Below, one piece after another: positions 21,653 through 33,900 of a stretch of 64,000 bases of DNA. Made by a program: the position numbers and the translations under genes. This DNA comes from Protea cynaroides. Its lineage: Eukaryota; Streptophyta; Magnoliopsida; Proteales; Proteaceae. Below the pieces are notes generated by a model. That model worked only from the letters and a program-made list of their open reading frames with translations. It had not been told where the DNA came from and searched no databases. The stretch is taken from NCBI GenBank assembly GCA_028583415.1, contig CM053272.1, positions 78,051,479 to 78,115,478 on the forward strand, given 5' to 3'. The number at the start of each line of letters is the position of its first letter. Position 1 is the stretch's first letter.

Positions 21653-21787
21653 GTAAAAGAGGTACGTGAGCTGGGTTCAGAACATCGTGAGACAGTTTGG
21701 TCCATATCCGGTGTGGGCATTAGAGCATTGAGAGGACCTTTCCCAAGTACGAGAGGACCAGGAAGGATGCCCCTCTGGTGTACTAGT
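21653..21787 (+). pseudogene. rrn23: Fragment of plastid 23S rRNA (3' domain)
   Basis: The sequence matches the highly conserved end region of bacterial-type LSU rRNA: GGTACGTGAGCTGGGTTCAG, then TCGTGAGACAG, then the sarcin-ricin loop AGTACGAGAGGACC at about 21738-21751, then CCTCTGGTGTAC. The words CCATATCCGGTGTGGGC and GCATTGAGAGGACC recall the plastid rather than the plant mitochondrial version. Several transitions (for example ACATCGTGAG for ACGTCGTGAG) show decay. About 135 bp is present, so it is a nuclear plastid-DNA relic, not a working gene. The ORF over this stretch is spurious. Confidence 0.82.
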
Positions 21788-21854
21788 TACCTGCATCCCC
21801 AAGGATTAGGCCTGCTTTTTATAAGTCAGTGGAATCTTTATGCTCAACACCCCG
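21788..21854 (+). pseudogene. psaB: Plastid psaB fragment, left part
   Basis: Translation gives LHPQGLGLLFISQWNLYAQHP, which matches the photosystem I P700 apoprotein A2 stretch before its DSSSHLFGT segment. It breaks exactly at the LTR of K. The last five bases, CCCCG, recur at 42835 where the psaB frame resumes, so K inserted into this fragment. Confidence 0.85.
21850..21854. repeat. Target-site duplication of element K, left copy (CCCCG)
   Basis: CCCCG directly abuts the TGTCACACC terminus at 21855; the second copy is 42835-42839 after the TCTTACA terminus. Removing K and one copy restores a continuous psaB reading frame. Confidence 0.9.
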
Positions 21855-24110
21855 TGTCACACCCTAATTCTGCACCAACCAGAATGGTGTGATGAACCGT
21901 TAATAAACCAACGGTTCAACCAGGATCTCACAATAGGCTATCCCACATATGATAAACCAAAACACATTCCACATTAATCAGAGGTAATAAAATAAATAGT
22001 GAAAGTGTTACAGATAATGAACTAAGGTCTAATCATGATAAATAATTAATATTCCATTTATTTCCAAGTAACCAAAACATAACTTAATACATATTACAAT
22101 ATCCAAATACGAAAACTAAACACTAAACGTATCCACCATTGAAACGCTCGCTTAACGAACCATGTTCGTTCTCCACAGCTTGCTCATTCATAGCCTTCAC
22201 CCATCCATATGTTGGCGTGTAGACAAAATCTTCAATCATAGTACCTGCAACATCAGAAACTAAAAAGAATTATGCGCGCGAGGGTCAGCTCTCCAACTTG
22301 AGCTCAGTGAGTAAACAAAACAATGCAACAAACATATGCATGCATTCAATTCATATCTGTGGTCTGGTTAATAAGTTTGCAATGTGCTATAGAAAGGATA
22401 GGTGGCCGCCGCACCTCTATGCACGAGAGTGTGGATACGCCTGATGAACCTCTCACCGTCGCCCACAGCACCCAGAATGGCACAATATACACCCCATGTA
22501 AACGGCATGGCTGTACCGGTTGATACCATACCAATAAATAAACCCCTGCTGGCTAGGGTTGCAAACTAGGCTCGCAACTAACCAACCCTAATGTCAAACA
22601 ATGTATCCAAGGCCTTACCCCAGCATCCCTCAATACATCCATAGAGATAGAGCTAGGGTCTGGTGACCAGGCTGAACCACAATGCCACTTCCCCCCCGAG
22701 ATAGAGCTACAGTCTGGTGACCAGGCTGAACCACAATGCTACGTCCTCCCCCTGATGCTCCACTCGCATCAAGCACACTAACACTTGCTTAGTGGACATG
22801 ACTTGAATAGACCATGGCACAATATACCCCGATGATAATGGCATCGAAGTACCGGTTGATACCATCTCTATTCGCACCATGTACACCAGCCAAACATAAA
22901 CATTCACATGCCTATTCCTATCATCATCATCATCATCATCATGTTATAAATAAACAGAATTAGATATGCATGAACAGTAATAGCATGAATATTGGATGAC
23001 ATATTAAATGCACATTACAAGCATACACGCATAGAATCAATCATGGTATTGGACTCAAAAAATAAAAACAGTTTGTTATTAACCAATTAGTTTAGGTCTT
23101 GTTCCCTCACCTTTGCTTGTTTGTAGATCCTCTTTCCAAGCCTTAAGAATCACTTTTATATCAATATTATACTGCTAGAAGACCTAACAAAGTCGATAGA
23201 ATTTAATTAGAATTTATTCTAATTTTTACAGCTTGCTGTTAACTGTAGGATCGCAGGATGGGTCGCAGTTAGGGTAGCAGTATACTGCGACCCCCTGTAA
23301 CAGGGTTGATATCAGGGTCGATGGGTCTATTGACCCTATATGCGACCACCTCTGGTTTTGGTCGATATTCTCATGTTTTGATCCATTCTTCCTTGTTTAA
23401 CTCCTATGGCTTCTTCCATAGTCCATTCCACATACTTTCTATGGATTAGAACTTCTCTTCACCCAATATATAGTCTAATTGATATCCTCCATGGTTTCCA
23501 TTGAAACCTAACCATGGATGGATGGATTGGGTTTCTCCTACATCTTCCTTTAACTATTCTAAGTCTCACGAAATTCATAGGATTAGTATTCTTACCTGAG
23601 AAGAACACTCCTTCTCTGCAACTCTTCTCCTTTTTCTTCTTCTCTCATTTCCTTCTCTTCTTCCTCTCTTCCTTCTCTTCTCTTTCTCTCAATTCAATTA
23701 GGGTTCTAAAAGGAGTGAAAGAGGCCTAGGGATGTCTTTAAAATAGAGTAGAAACATCCTAAAATAAGTCCCTTTGAGATTAGAAAAGAGCCCCAACCGA
23801 AACTATGGAAATTTCCTAATTCTATTTTCGGCGGCAACTGAGGGTCGATGAGGGGGTCGATGATCCCATCGACCCCTAAATCCTAAAGTATCTGACCCCC
23901 TCTGTAAAACAGGGGGTCTGACTTTCTGTCTTGGGGGGTCCGACCCTCCCTTTCTGGGTATGCGACCCTCCCCTTAATTTAAGTATTTTTGGGTCGATTT
24001 GATACCTGGGATCACGATCTCGTTTACGCCCTTGGTCCATTTGGCTCGACCATGATGGGTAAACCTGATTCAAGGTGGTATGACCGGGTTAGTTTGATAC
24101 GGGTCTTACA
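21855..24110 (-). repeat. 3' LTR of element K (left copy)
   Basis: TGTCACACCCTAATTC to GGGTCTTACA, 2256 bp. It matches the right copy base for base over long stretches, with scattered substitutions and a missing block of about 70 bp relative to 41361-41430. GGGTCG-type clusters lie at 23836-23985 and 23250-23345. The place of the TATA box reads, on the minus strand, TATTTTAAAG, a changed box present in both copies. A (CAT)n stretch lies near 22921-22943. Confidence 0.92.
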
Positions 24111-24190
24111 ACTCCACCACCCTTAAAAGAAATTTCATCCACGAAATTTGAAAGTACGGATCTTACAACTCCCCCATCCTTAAAATAAAT
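24111..24190 (-). other. Duplicated polypurine tract of element K
   Basis: On the minus strand TTTTAAGGATGGGGGAG is followed by TTGTAAGATCC, and 57 bp later TTTTAAGGGTGGTGGAG is followed by the true LTR start TTGTAAGACCC. So both the tract and the first LTR bases are duplicated. B shows the same arrangement. Confidence 0.75.
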
Positions 24191-24859
24191 TTTGTCTTCA
24201 AAATTTGAATTTACTTCGGAGACAATAGGTGGGAATTCTATTTCCGCATTGCATCTTCTTCCTCATATGCACTCTTCTCCACATCTTGTCTTTGCCAGGT
24301 TACCTTCATATAATAATTATCCCGACTTTGGAAACATTGTACCTTCCCACTAGTGAACTAGGTTGGTACCACTTCAATAGTTAAACATTCTATCTAATCC
24401 AGTGATTTTGTGGTCAATACCTTTGATATGGATCTCCAATGTACTTCTTCAATAGAGACACACGAAATACATCATGCACACTAGGCATGGATAGCGGTAA
24501 CGCTAATTAATATGCAACTTTTCTACGTCTCTCTAAAGTTTATAAGATCTAACACATATATAGAATACAACTTTCTCTTCTTGTCTAATCGTTTCAAACT
24601 ACGCATAAGTGATTTCTTAAAAAACACTTTGTCACTTATGGCGAACTCAAGGTCATGGTGTCTCTCCTGACATCTTGAGCTATCCTGGCCCTTTTTCTTT
24701 GATCTTGTCTGCCACTCGATAGTTTTCTTCCATAGACTTAGGTCTTAAAATTTTTCATTCACCGACTTCATTCCAAAACAAAGTGGGTTTGACATTTCTA
24801 CCGTACCATGCTTTATAGGTGACATTTACATGGTAGCTTAGTAGCAACTTCAATTTACT
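24191..24859 (-). pseudogene. pol: Integrase C-terminus/chromodomain relic of element K
   Basis: Minus-strand reading gives degraded pieces of the chromodomain (TW.RQ.. preceding EE..MRKWN-like sequence), the SVHDVFRVSLLKKYI-like block near 24440-24480 and the GPY/F neighbourhood. Stops and shifts prevent any long frame. The fragment is cut by B at 24864; integrase sequence resumes at 36680. Confidence 0.7.
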
Positions 24860-24864
24860 GTAAC
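24860..24864. repeat. Target-site duplication of element B, left copy (GTAAC)
   Basis: GTAAC lies immediately before TGTAAGACCCGC at 24865; the second copy is 36675-36679 right after TGTGACA. Confidence 0.92.
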
Positions 24865-27223
24865 TGTAAGACCCGCACTCTGAAAACCCGGTTTAACCTT
24901 GGTTTTGTGACGTGACAGGTCTTTCGAACATCACCGAGCTAGACGGGGCAAGCGAATAACAAACAGGTACAAAATCGGACCGAAGTCGACCAATTATACC
25001 TGATTTTAGGTATACCGGTCGATGGTACCGGTCTTGGTACCGGTCGACCGGTATGGCCTGCACAGCTATGTGCGGGAATTTGGAAATTGGTCTCTGCGGG
25101 TCCCGCTTTCCTGATTTCAAATCCTAGAAGTTTCCTAATCCTAGTAGGGTTACTAAACCCTATTTCTAGCCTATAAATACATCCTTAAACCTCCTCAAAT
25201 CCTTTCCATTGTCTCTCGCAAACCCTAGAGAAGAGAAAGAGGTGGAAAAGGAGAAGGAGCTAGGAGGAAGAAGAAGGAGCCGCCATTACCGTTTGACGAA
25301 GCTCTCGTTACGCCTGTCAACGGTAAGTGTTTGAATCCCTCTTCTTACCCTATGTTAGTTGTGTGGGTGGATCAATACCATGCAAAGTAGGTATTGATCT
25401 AAAACCCTAAATTGGCCAATAAACCCTAAGTTGCCGTCAAACCCTAGATTCGAGTTTCAAGATGATATTCATCGAAACGAGACTTGAATGAGTTGGGTAT
25501 AACTCTAACTCAAAGCCTAGACTGAGAATGGATAGGAGAAACCCTGAAAATCCATGGAGGGTGATCATCGGCAGTCCAAAAACCCATGTATGGTCTTCCG
25601 GAGACATACCGGTCGACTATACCGGTTGCACATGGTGCGACCGGTATGTGCGACCGCTATCTCTCGGGAGGTTGTCTGTGGGGACCGGCTGACCATACCG
25701 GTCGCCCGGTCTTTCCCACAGAGCTGCGACCGGTATATGCCACCGGTCAGCTCTGTGAGGGTGTTTTGTGATCTCTGTTGGTTTCCGACCAACATGAAAC
25801 CCTAAACAATATATTCTAATGAAACCCTAATATTATGTAGGATATTGTGACTTATCGTTTGGATCTTGCGAAGTGGAGCAAGTTATCGAACGAGCGTCAG
25901 GTAAGGGAATCTGACCTAAACCTAATAATTAATGGACAGTAAATCGTTGTTAATCATTGAATATATATGATGTGATGTTTGTGCATATTCACATGCCATC
26001 CTTTACTTTCAGTTATTATTATTGTTCATGCATTCATAAGATGTGATTGTTAGGCATGTGATTGTTTTCGTTGGTGTGTGGAGTGGGGCGTGGGCCTGGG
26101 ATCGCTCTCCACACTATCATTTTTTGTAGTATTCTGTCTTAACATGCTTGGTACGGGTGGGGTATCAGGGGAAGGTCGTGGTACGGTGGTCTTCGATATT
26201 GATGTTGTCGCGGCCATTGATATGTGGTACTGAGGATTTCGAGTCGACGCTGGCTTGTCTACGATGCTTTAGCTCTATCTCTATGCCGTAGGGAGTTATG
26301 TTGGGATAGGGTCTACCTGCGTATTGTTTCTATCCTAATGGGTTAGTTGCGGATAGGGTATCAGGGGGAGGTGAGGTATTGTGGTCTCCGGCCCGGCCCG
26401 CACGCTCTAGCTCTATCTCTATGCCGTAGACGGCGGTGCTGGGATAGAGCATACATTGTTGACATATAGGATTGGTTAGTTGCGAGCCCGGTTTGCAGCC
26501 CCGGCCGATGGGGGCTTAGGTACTTGGTATGGGTAGAGTATCGGGGAGGTGCGGGTATACCTTAGCTCTATCTCTATTCCATGATGGGTGCGTGTGGGTT
26601 GGTGGTAGTGTGATTACTTGTGCGATGTCACACACTTTCGTGTATAGAGGTGCGGGGGCCACCAAACCTTTCTATAGCACATTGCAAACTTAAAACCAGA
26701 CCACGACATAAAATTGATTGTTACTCATGCATAATCTTGTGAAACTGTCGATTGTCTTCTTGAGCTGTGTTGTGAGCTCACCCTTTGTGTATACATTGTT
26801 TTTAGATGTTGATGCGGGATACACCGTGGACGACTATGTGAACGCTCCGCGTATGGAGGTGTAGCTGCTTTGGATATACAAGCAGGGGAGGACGAGCATG
26901 ATGCTTCATGCGAGTGCCCTTCTGCGTGTACCTTTGATGGATTTTATTTAGTTGTTTCGGTTATTTTTGTTTGTTATTAAGAGATGTAAAAGATTATTAT
27001 TTTATGTGTTTGAATTTGAATAATGGGATATTTATTTAAATTATCAATAGATACTCGGGTTCATTCTATTTAAAGTCTTCCATTTGTATATTTATATTCG
27101 ATTGTAGTTATGTGTAATGGTTTGTATGGGTGGACACGGCCTATTCGAGATCCTGGTGTGAACCGTTGGTTCAATGGCGGTTCACTCACACCATTCCGGT
27201 TGGATCGGAATTAGGGTGTGACA
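24865..27223 (+). repeat. 5' LTR of element B (family 2)
   Basis: TGTAAGACCCGCAC to TTAGGGTGTGACA, 2359 bp. Clusters of ACCGGTCG and its complement stand at 25005-25062 and 25600-25760. A TATA box is at 25172, followed by a purine-rich leader (25215-25280) and AACGGTAAGT, a good donor-like site. GT-rich repeated blocks with the words TTTAGCTCTATCTCTATGCCGTAG recur three times at 26260-26580. Confidence 0.95.
25172..25179 (+). promoter_or_regulatory. TATA box, 5' LTR of element B
   Basis: TATAAATA sits 307 bp into the LTR, ahead of the purine-rich leader. The 3' LTR carries it too (34815-34822). Confidence 0.72.
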
Positions 27224-27225
27224 AC

Positions 27226-27238
27226 TTGGTATCGAGCC
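27226..27238 (+). other. Primer binding site of element B (initiator Met-tRNA)
   Basis: TTGGTATCGAGCC begins two bases after the LTR end. The usual plant site is TTGGTATCAGAGC, so one A of CAG is missing here. K keeps TTGGTATCAGGGC. The missing base may be real or a consensus error. Confidence 0.85.
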
Positions 27239-27470
27239 CTCGGGCTCTGTTCCAACAAACCATGCTGCACTTAACTAGGTCGATGAACTGAGTTAGGAAG
27301 TTTAAAAATCTTAATACAAACTCACCCTAAGCATTGTTTGATACCTGAGACGGACTAAGAAAGAGAATAATGTACTATTCTAAATATGAAACTTAATATG
27401 TGCACATACACTAGTTAGGAAAAACCATGAAACTTTCATTAAATAGAAAAGTGTATCAAATGTAATAGTG

Positions 27471-28583
27471 CTACAACCCTCTAGGTGTCCCCGATCTCGG
27501 TGAACATACCCAACACCGAGTCGGGAGGAGGCCGAGAGGGTCCAGCTGTGGGGACGGATGGTGGTGGTGCGGGCGGGCGTGGGGCGGGCATTGGTGCTTC
27601 CCCGGCCACATCATCATCATCGTCATCACCCACCTCTGCCGCATAGGCCGCATTGGCCGCGGCCGCCGCTGCGGCGCCGTTGCTACTCTCCCAAGTGGAC
27701 GAGGGCGAGCCTCCAACTCGTCGTCACGGACCGGCAGATCGACCATCCGCATCCTTCGTATCGCATCCCGGTCGATGTCGGAGGTCATGGTGTCCTCGAT
27801 GGCTACCTCTCCTCTGAAACTCACGCCCAGACGGCGAAGAAGGAAAGTGACAAGACGGCCATAGGGAAGGTTGCTGGCCCGATCGGCCACAGCCGCTCGA
27901 TGCATAGTCTAGATGATGAGATAAGGAAGTGAGATCCGCTCCCCTGTGTAGACACAATAGGTGACGTACTGGGTGAGCTGGGACAACTCACTGTAGTGGC
28001 CGCTCTGTGGCACTATATCGTCTTGGATAATGCGACTGTAGACCCGGGGTATAGGTCTCAAGCTAGCTGCCTTCATAGGAGCCCCAGGGTTGAGGATCTG
28101 ATGCGCTATCTCCCGGCGCAAATCATCAGTCAAATAACCTTTCGCCTTGGGGGCGCAGTACACCAAATCTCCATCATTGGGAACCCCAAGCAGATCAGCC
28201 AACTGGTGGGTGTTGAAGGAAATATGTACACCCCGGACGTGGCCGGTGATGCGTAGATCCCTACACCGGTTCGGGTCTTCGACATCCCCTTCGAGTTCCA
28301 AATTTGCATAAAAGTGCTTGACCACATTAGGGTGTGTGGTCTCTGTGTAGGAAATAACCGACAACCAACCTAGAGCGCCAAAATCCGTCTCTACATTGAA
28401 CCGGTGCAGTTGTTCCACGTTGACCCGGCGCCCGGATTCAATACTCTTATTATCAAACCATGAAAACCGAGCTTGAGCGTCCAAGGAGCGAAACCATAGC
28501 TCATCTAGCTGAGGAACTGGCGGAGAGGGAACTCGAGAACTAGAACCATGTGAGCGCTTTCCAAGAGTGCGTCTAGGAGCCAT
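27471..28583 (-). pseudogene. Antisense accessory ORF of element B (371 codons, one premature stop)
   Basis: The ATG at 28583 opens MAPRRTLGKRSHGSSS; the frame is open for 224 codons to TAG 27909-27911 and then continues in the same frame to 27471, ending in a His/Pro-rich tail. Internal landmarks: GALGWLSVISYTETTHPNVV, KHFYANLE, HQLADLLGVPNDG, IVPQSGHYSELSQLTQY, LPYLII then NLPYGRLVTFLLRRLGV. These match A, C and E in order. The stop falls within the shared LPY..M.TM block. No transmembrane segment or known catalytic motif was seen; it resembles the plant transposon-protein domain of unknown function. It lies between primer site and gag, opposite in sense. Confidence 0.82.
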
Positions 28584-28590
28584 TTAGAAT

Positions 28591-29033
28591 CTGTAAAACA
28601 AAAGAAAACAAGATAAAAGTTAGAAATTTTCGAAATTTCGGCAGCATAACGACAGTAATTTGGGAAAAAGCCTCGAACTCACCCAAAAACATGGGGAGGA
28701 GGACTTACGTAACCCCCACACTCTTCAACAAACCAATCATAAGCCATTATAACAAGAAATTTCAAGAAATTACAAGAAATTAAGAAAAATCAAGAAATTT
28801 CGAAAAATTTTGGAAAACCTAGGTCAAAAGATGAGAATTTTGATTTTTAGGAAAACCGTTCGGTGGAACCCCAAATTAGTTGAGGTCTTTTGCTCTTGGG
28901 GGTCCCTAAACCCTTTCTCAGCCGAAGGAAAAGAATTCCCTACGGTTAAATCATCTCGAACAAAGAAAAACCTAAAATTCTACATAAAGACAATATGGGA
29001 AATATGTAAAAATATAAGAGAGAGGGAAGAGAC
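28591..29033 (-). other. Candidate intron of antisense accessory gene (element B)
   Basis: Minus-strand donor GTGTAG then GTCTCTTCC at 29033; acceptor TTTTGTTTTACAG ending at 28591, seven bases before the ATG. It spans 443 bp and is T-rich, against 442 bp in A and 441 bp in C. The donor is weaker than in A and C (GTCTC). Confidence 0.58.
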
Positions 29034-29190
29034 CTACACGGAGACGATGTGCTAGGGCCTGGAATGGAAGGAATCAGCTTCAAATGGCACCGGCCGGACT
29101 GTAGCAACTCGGAACCCGGAGAAGAATCGCCACGGGAGGAGAGGAAGAAATTGGAAAAGAGAGAAAAATCTCACTTTTTTGCGATTTTAA
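29034..29190 (-). other. Candidate 5' exon/UTR of antisense accessory gene (element B)
   Basis: This minus-strand sequence before the donor contains the shared GAGTTGCTACAGT core (around 29099-29111) seen in A and C. The far boundary is uncertain. The plus-strand ORF at 29049-29501 crosses this and the motif cluster and has no family match. Confidence 0.42.
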
Positions 29191-29199
29191 AGCCATTTT

Positions 29200-29455
29200 G
29201 GGCATACCGGTCGACGGTTATGCCTATACCGGTCGACCGGTATCAACCCAGTGTGCGACCGCTATGTCTCGGCCAGAAAATTTTTCGACCGGTCGACTAT
29301 ACCGGTCGCAACACGTATCCGAGTGTCGACCCGGTATCTCCTAGACATGCGACCGGTATGTCTCGGCCGGAAATTGAATTCGACCGGTCGGCTATACCGG
29401 CCGCATCCCGTTCCACGGGGGTGCGACCGGTATGTTGCAACCGGTACGCCCCAAA
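29200..29455 (+). promoter_or_regulatory. ACCGGTCG motif cluster in leader of element B
   Basis: At least ten copies of ACCGGTCG/CGACCGGT and close variants (TACCGGTCGAC, GCGACCGGTATG) occur in about 250 bp. They occupy the place where A and C have GGGTCG clusters, between the antisense gene and gag. The same words cluster in both LTRs of B. The role is inferred. Confidence 0.6.
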
Positions 29456-29610
29456 GAGCGGAAAAATTGAATTAAAAATTTCTAAAAATTATGTAAATTG
29501 AAATGTTACTTCTCGACTATTTTTCCCTGCATTATTTAAGACTAACACTACTATTATTGATGTTCTCACGTGTTATGTCTTCTTCTCGAGATCCAAATAA
29601 ATAGTTCGAG

Positions 29611-30886
29611 ATGGCGGGTGGAAACGGTCGAAGGGGTCGGAATCGTCATCGGGCCGGGATGCGCCTAGAAGAAGAGCAAGCCGAGCAAGACCGGGTTAGA
29701 GAAACCGGTCCCCGAAGTGGAGGAGGAACAGGTCCCGAAGTACCGGCGGAATTATCGGGCCCACCTCACGGGAATTACGAGACCATTGTTACAAACTTGG
29801 TCTATCGGATGCGGGCTCAACGGAAGGAATTTTCGAGCGAAATGCGAAGATGCTCAGGCCAACGGGTTCGAGCCCCCTTGGAAATACGCCCGAGTCGGGA
29901 GGAATTAACACTACCCAACCGATGCGAGTAGCCCAAGGCCGAGGGCCAAGCACGAGAATGTACCACCACCGCATCGGTTTCCGTCGCCTTCGGCGTATCC
30001 GGGAGCGTATCCGTATCCACCACCATGGTACGGAGCGGACACCTAGGGACGGCATGATCCGGGAGGTCGGTGGACGGATTCTTGAAGTTGAAACCTTCAT
30101 CGTTCACGAGGCGGGACGGGGAAACCATTGTGGCCAGCACGGTGGGTTTTGGAAATGGAAAAGAACTTTCGACCGATGACTTGCACCGAGGAGGAGAAGG
30201 TTTTGTTTGCCACTCATATCTTGAGAGAAGACGCAAATGCTTGGTGGAATTCTACACGGGCATATCCGGAGAATAAGTATACACTAGTTGACTGGGAAGT
30301 GTTTAAAGTGGCCTTCTTCGACAAATATTTCCCGAAGAGCTTCGAGAGATCAAATGGAGAGAGAGTTTCTCAACCGCGGCGGGCTCGGTCGGCCAGTAGA
30401 TGCATATCGGCGGAGGTACGAAGAGCTGTTCTTCTTCGCACCAGCCGGTATGCGGGAGGAGGAGACCAAGACACGTGGGTTCACCATGGGACTACGTGGA
30501 AGCATCGAGAGGCACCTTTTGGGTCCGGACAAGAAGACTTACAACGAGGCGGTGCGGGTTGCGAGGGTGATAGAGTCCGGTCAAAGGGACAGCTTCTTCG
30601 CTCGGAACGGGGGAGTGAAGAGATCCGCGGTGGAGAGCTCGGGTGGCGGTAATACTAGACCATTCCGCCCATACGGGGCCGGGACCGCCACGGCACCGCG
30701 AGAAACAACCCGGCACCACCACTGCCCACAGTTCACTAGACCCAACCCAAATATTAAATGTTATAACCCGGCGGTGGGACATGTTGCAAGGAACTACACG
30801 CTACCTAAGAAACAAGCTCCCCGGCAAGGGAAGAGTTTATGCGGTCACCACCGAAGAGGCAGCCGCATCACATGATGTGGTAACCG
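29611..30886 (+). pseudogene. gag: Gag of element B, frameshifted
   Basis: It starts MAGGNGRRGRNRHR. The core appears in several frames: WPARWVLEMEKNFRP, EDANAWWNSTRAYPENKY, VDAYRRRYEELFFFAPAGM, ETKTRGFTMGLRGSIERHL, NEAVRVARVIESGQRDSFF. The zinc knuckle near 30759-30800 reads CYNPAVGHVARNY, so two of three Cys are lost. At least four frameshifts occur, several in homopolymers, which could be real or consensus errors. A working copy would be about 420 residues. Confidence 0.85.
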
Positions 30887-30964
30887 GTACGACTCTATCC
30901 CTTACTATTTGGTTTATTCTTTCGGTTGCATTAGCATATAGAACTAAGGGGCAATATATTCCGG
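30887..30964 (+). other. Candidate gag/protease intron of element B
   Basis: It runs from GTACGACTC (after GTAACCG) to ATATTCCGG before GAATTG, about 78 bp. Position and outer phase match A and C. The expected AG acceptor reads GG here (CAG to CGG), so this copy would not splice normally. Confidence 0.45.
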
Positions 30965-33900
30965 GAATTGTAAATGTAGCTGGTTTACCCGCCGAGTATT
31001 ATTTGACTCTGGGCCACGCACTCCTTTGTTTCTATTTCTTTTGGGAAGCGAATGGAGTTACCAATCAAGCAATTGAACCCAAGCTTGATAGTTCGCTCTC
31101 CACTAGGAGTCGAAGTGGCTTTGACCAAGTATTATGGACCATGTACTGTAAGTATCGAGGGCCGAGACTTAGAAGCAAGCCTAGTAATACTTGAGATGGC
31201 AGATTTTGATGTCATTTTAGGGATGGATTGGCTAGGCCATCATTCGACCGTCCTTTTATGTGGTGAAAGGAAGCTTATGCTTCCGACAAAGAGGGAAAGG
31301 AATATAGTTTCGCTTGGGATTAAGCTATCTAGGAAGCGGAAGTTGATCCTCTCCGCCCTAAAAACTAAGAGATGCTTGGAGAAAGGGGGAGTGGGTTATC
31401 TCGTATCCGTAGTCGACCTCACGGCGGAGTCACTCAAGATGGAAGATATAGATGTGGTTCGGGAGTTTCCGGATGTATTTCGGGAAGAGCTTCCGGGCTT
31501 ACCACCGGACGGGGGCTACAGAATTTGTGATAGACCTTATACCGGGTTCGGCCCGGTGTCTAAAGCACCATACAGGATGGCCCCGACCGAGTTAAAGGAG
31601 TTGAAGACCCAATTACAAGAATTGCTGGATAAGGGCTTCATACGACCTAGTATATCGCCTTGGGGAGCACCTGTGTTATTCGTCAAGAAGAAAGATGGAA
31701 GTGTACGACTATGTATTGACTACCGTGAGCTAAACAAGTTAACGATCAAGAATCGGTATCCTTTGCCTAGGATCGATGATCTATTCGATCAGCTGCAGGG
31801 TGCAAAGGTTTTCTCGAAGATCGATCTCCGATCGGGGTATCACCAATTGAAGATCAAGGCCGAGATATTCCGAAGACAGCTTTCAGAACGAGGTATGGGC
31901 ATTATGAGTTTCTAGTTATGTCTTTTGGGTTGACCAATGCTCCAGCGTCGTTTATGGAACTGATGAACCGAGTGTTCCATGATATGTTGGACACTTCGGT
32001 CATCGTATTCATCGATGACATATTGATTTACTCTAAGGACATGGAGACTCATACAGCGCATTTGAGGGCAGCCCTACAACGGCTGAGAGATGTGAGGCTT
32101 TATGCAAAATTCAAGAAGTGCGAGTTTTGGCTGAAGGAAGTGGCTTTCTTGGGCCATGTTGTATCTGGAGATGGTATCAAGGTTTATCCAAGTAAGATTG
32201 CTGCTATAGTAGGATGGGAAGCACCAAAATCTGTTGCGGAGATTCGGAGTTTCCTTGGGTTGGCTGGTTATTATAGAAGATTCGTGGAAGATTACTCCAG
32301 GATCGCTGTTCCACTCACCAGATTAACCAAGAAGGGAGAGAAATTTATATGGACAGATGAGTGTGAGAAGTGCTTTCAGACTTTGAAGTCAAGACTTGTC
32401 TCTGCACCTATCTTGACCATCCCAGAACCAAGCGTCCCGTTTACTTTATATACGGATGCTTCAGGGTTGGGTATTGGGTGTGTTCTGATGCAAGGAGAAC
32501 AGGTGATTGCTTACGCATCAAGACAGTTAAAAGGGCATGAAAAGAACTATCCTACGCATGACTTGGAGCTAGCAGCGGTTATACATGCAATCAAGACTTG
32601 GAGACACTACTTGTACGGTGAGAAGTTTTAGATCAAGTCAGATCACAAGAGCTTAACTTATCTTTTCACTCGGAAGGATCCGAATATGAGGCGGAGGAGA
32701 TGGCTGGAATTGTTAAAAGATTATGATTGCGACATCCGGTACCATCCGGGCAAAGCAAATGTTGTGGCCGACGCCTTAAGCGGAAAAGTGGGCATCGAAG
32801 CCTGAGGCAGGACCAAGTACAAATGCTGCATTGTGTGCCGCAGCCTCTAGTTCAATGGAAATTGATGAAGAACATATTATCGAAACTGCAGAAGATCCAG
32901 TTGAGCAAGGCTTGATTCATAAGTTCACTATGATGTTCGCCGCATTAAAGATCTCACCGGGTCTAATTGATGAAGTCAAGGTAGCAATCCCTACAGGGAT
33001 CCATATCTCAAGACGGTGCGGGAAGACTTAGAGAAGGGTACGTGCAATCCCGACTTTACCTTGGAATCGAGACAAGGTACTCAAGTATCGCGGACGGTTA
33101 TGTATACACGAGAGCGAAGATTGCGATATCGAGGTCGGGTTATGGCCGAAGCTCATTACACTCCATATTCGGTACATCCGGGAAGTACCAAGATGTACCA
33201 TGATCTAAGAAGACTATATTGGTGGAGGGGTATGAAAGCAGATATAGCTCATTTCGTGTTTCAATGTCTGAATTGTCAACAAGTTAAAGCGGAAAGGCAA
33301 AGACCCGTGGGTTTACTACAACCATTACCGGAACCTGCGTGGAAGTGGGATTGTATCACCATGGATTTCGTCGCTGGCCTACCTTTGACACCAAGGTCAG
33401 TGGATGCAGTTTGGGTTATAGTAGATCGACTCACCAAGACAGCTTGATTTATTGCAGTCAGACCTCAGTATACCATGGAGAAACTGGCCAAGTTATATGT
33501 TGATAATATAGTCGGACTTCATGGCGTTCCAGAGAGTATAGTGTCGGCGGGAGATCCCCGTTTTACATCGAAGTTACGGGAAGGATTACGAAAAGCTATG
33601 GGAACAAAGTTGAAGTTCGATACAGCTTTTCACCCGCGAGACGGACGGACGGTCGGAGCGAACTATTCAAATTTTAGAAGATATGCTCCGAGCTTGTGCA
33701 TTAGATTTCAAAGGAGCTTGGGATGAGAAGCTATCACTTATAGAGTTTGCTTACAACAACAGTTATCAGGCTACAATTCAGATGGCCCCGTATAAAGCAC
33801 TCTATGGGAAGAAGTGTCGTACACCTCTGTTATGGAATGAAGTGGGGGAAAGAAGAATTGTAGGACCGGAGTTTGTTGAAGAAACTTGCCGAGTGATTGA

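Noticed and set aside
21644..21892. 82-codon ORF on the plus strand
   Set aside because: It overlies the 23S rRNA relic, psaB in another frame and the LTR of K; not a gene.
22323..22534. Small ORFs in the LTRs of K (also 41010-41201)
   Set aside because: Present only because both LTRs carry the same sequence; no start context or family.
27558..27932. Plus-strand 124-codon ORF opposite the accessory ORF of B
   Set aside because: Shadow of the GC-rich antisense ORF; no homologue in A or C.
29049..29501. 150-codon ORF on the plus strand in the leader of B
   Set aside because: It crosses the candidate antisense exon and the ACCGGTCG cluster; repeated words give a repetitive peptide without family match.
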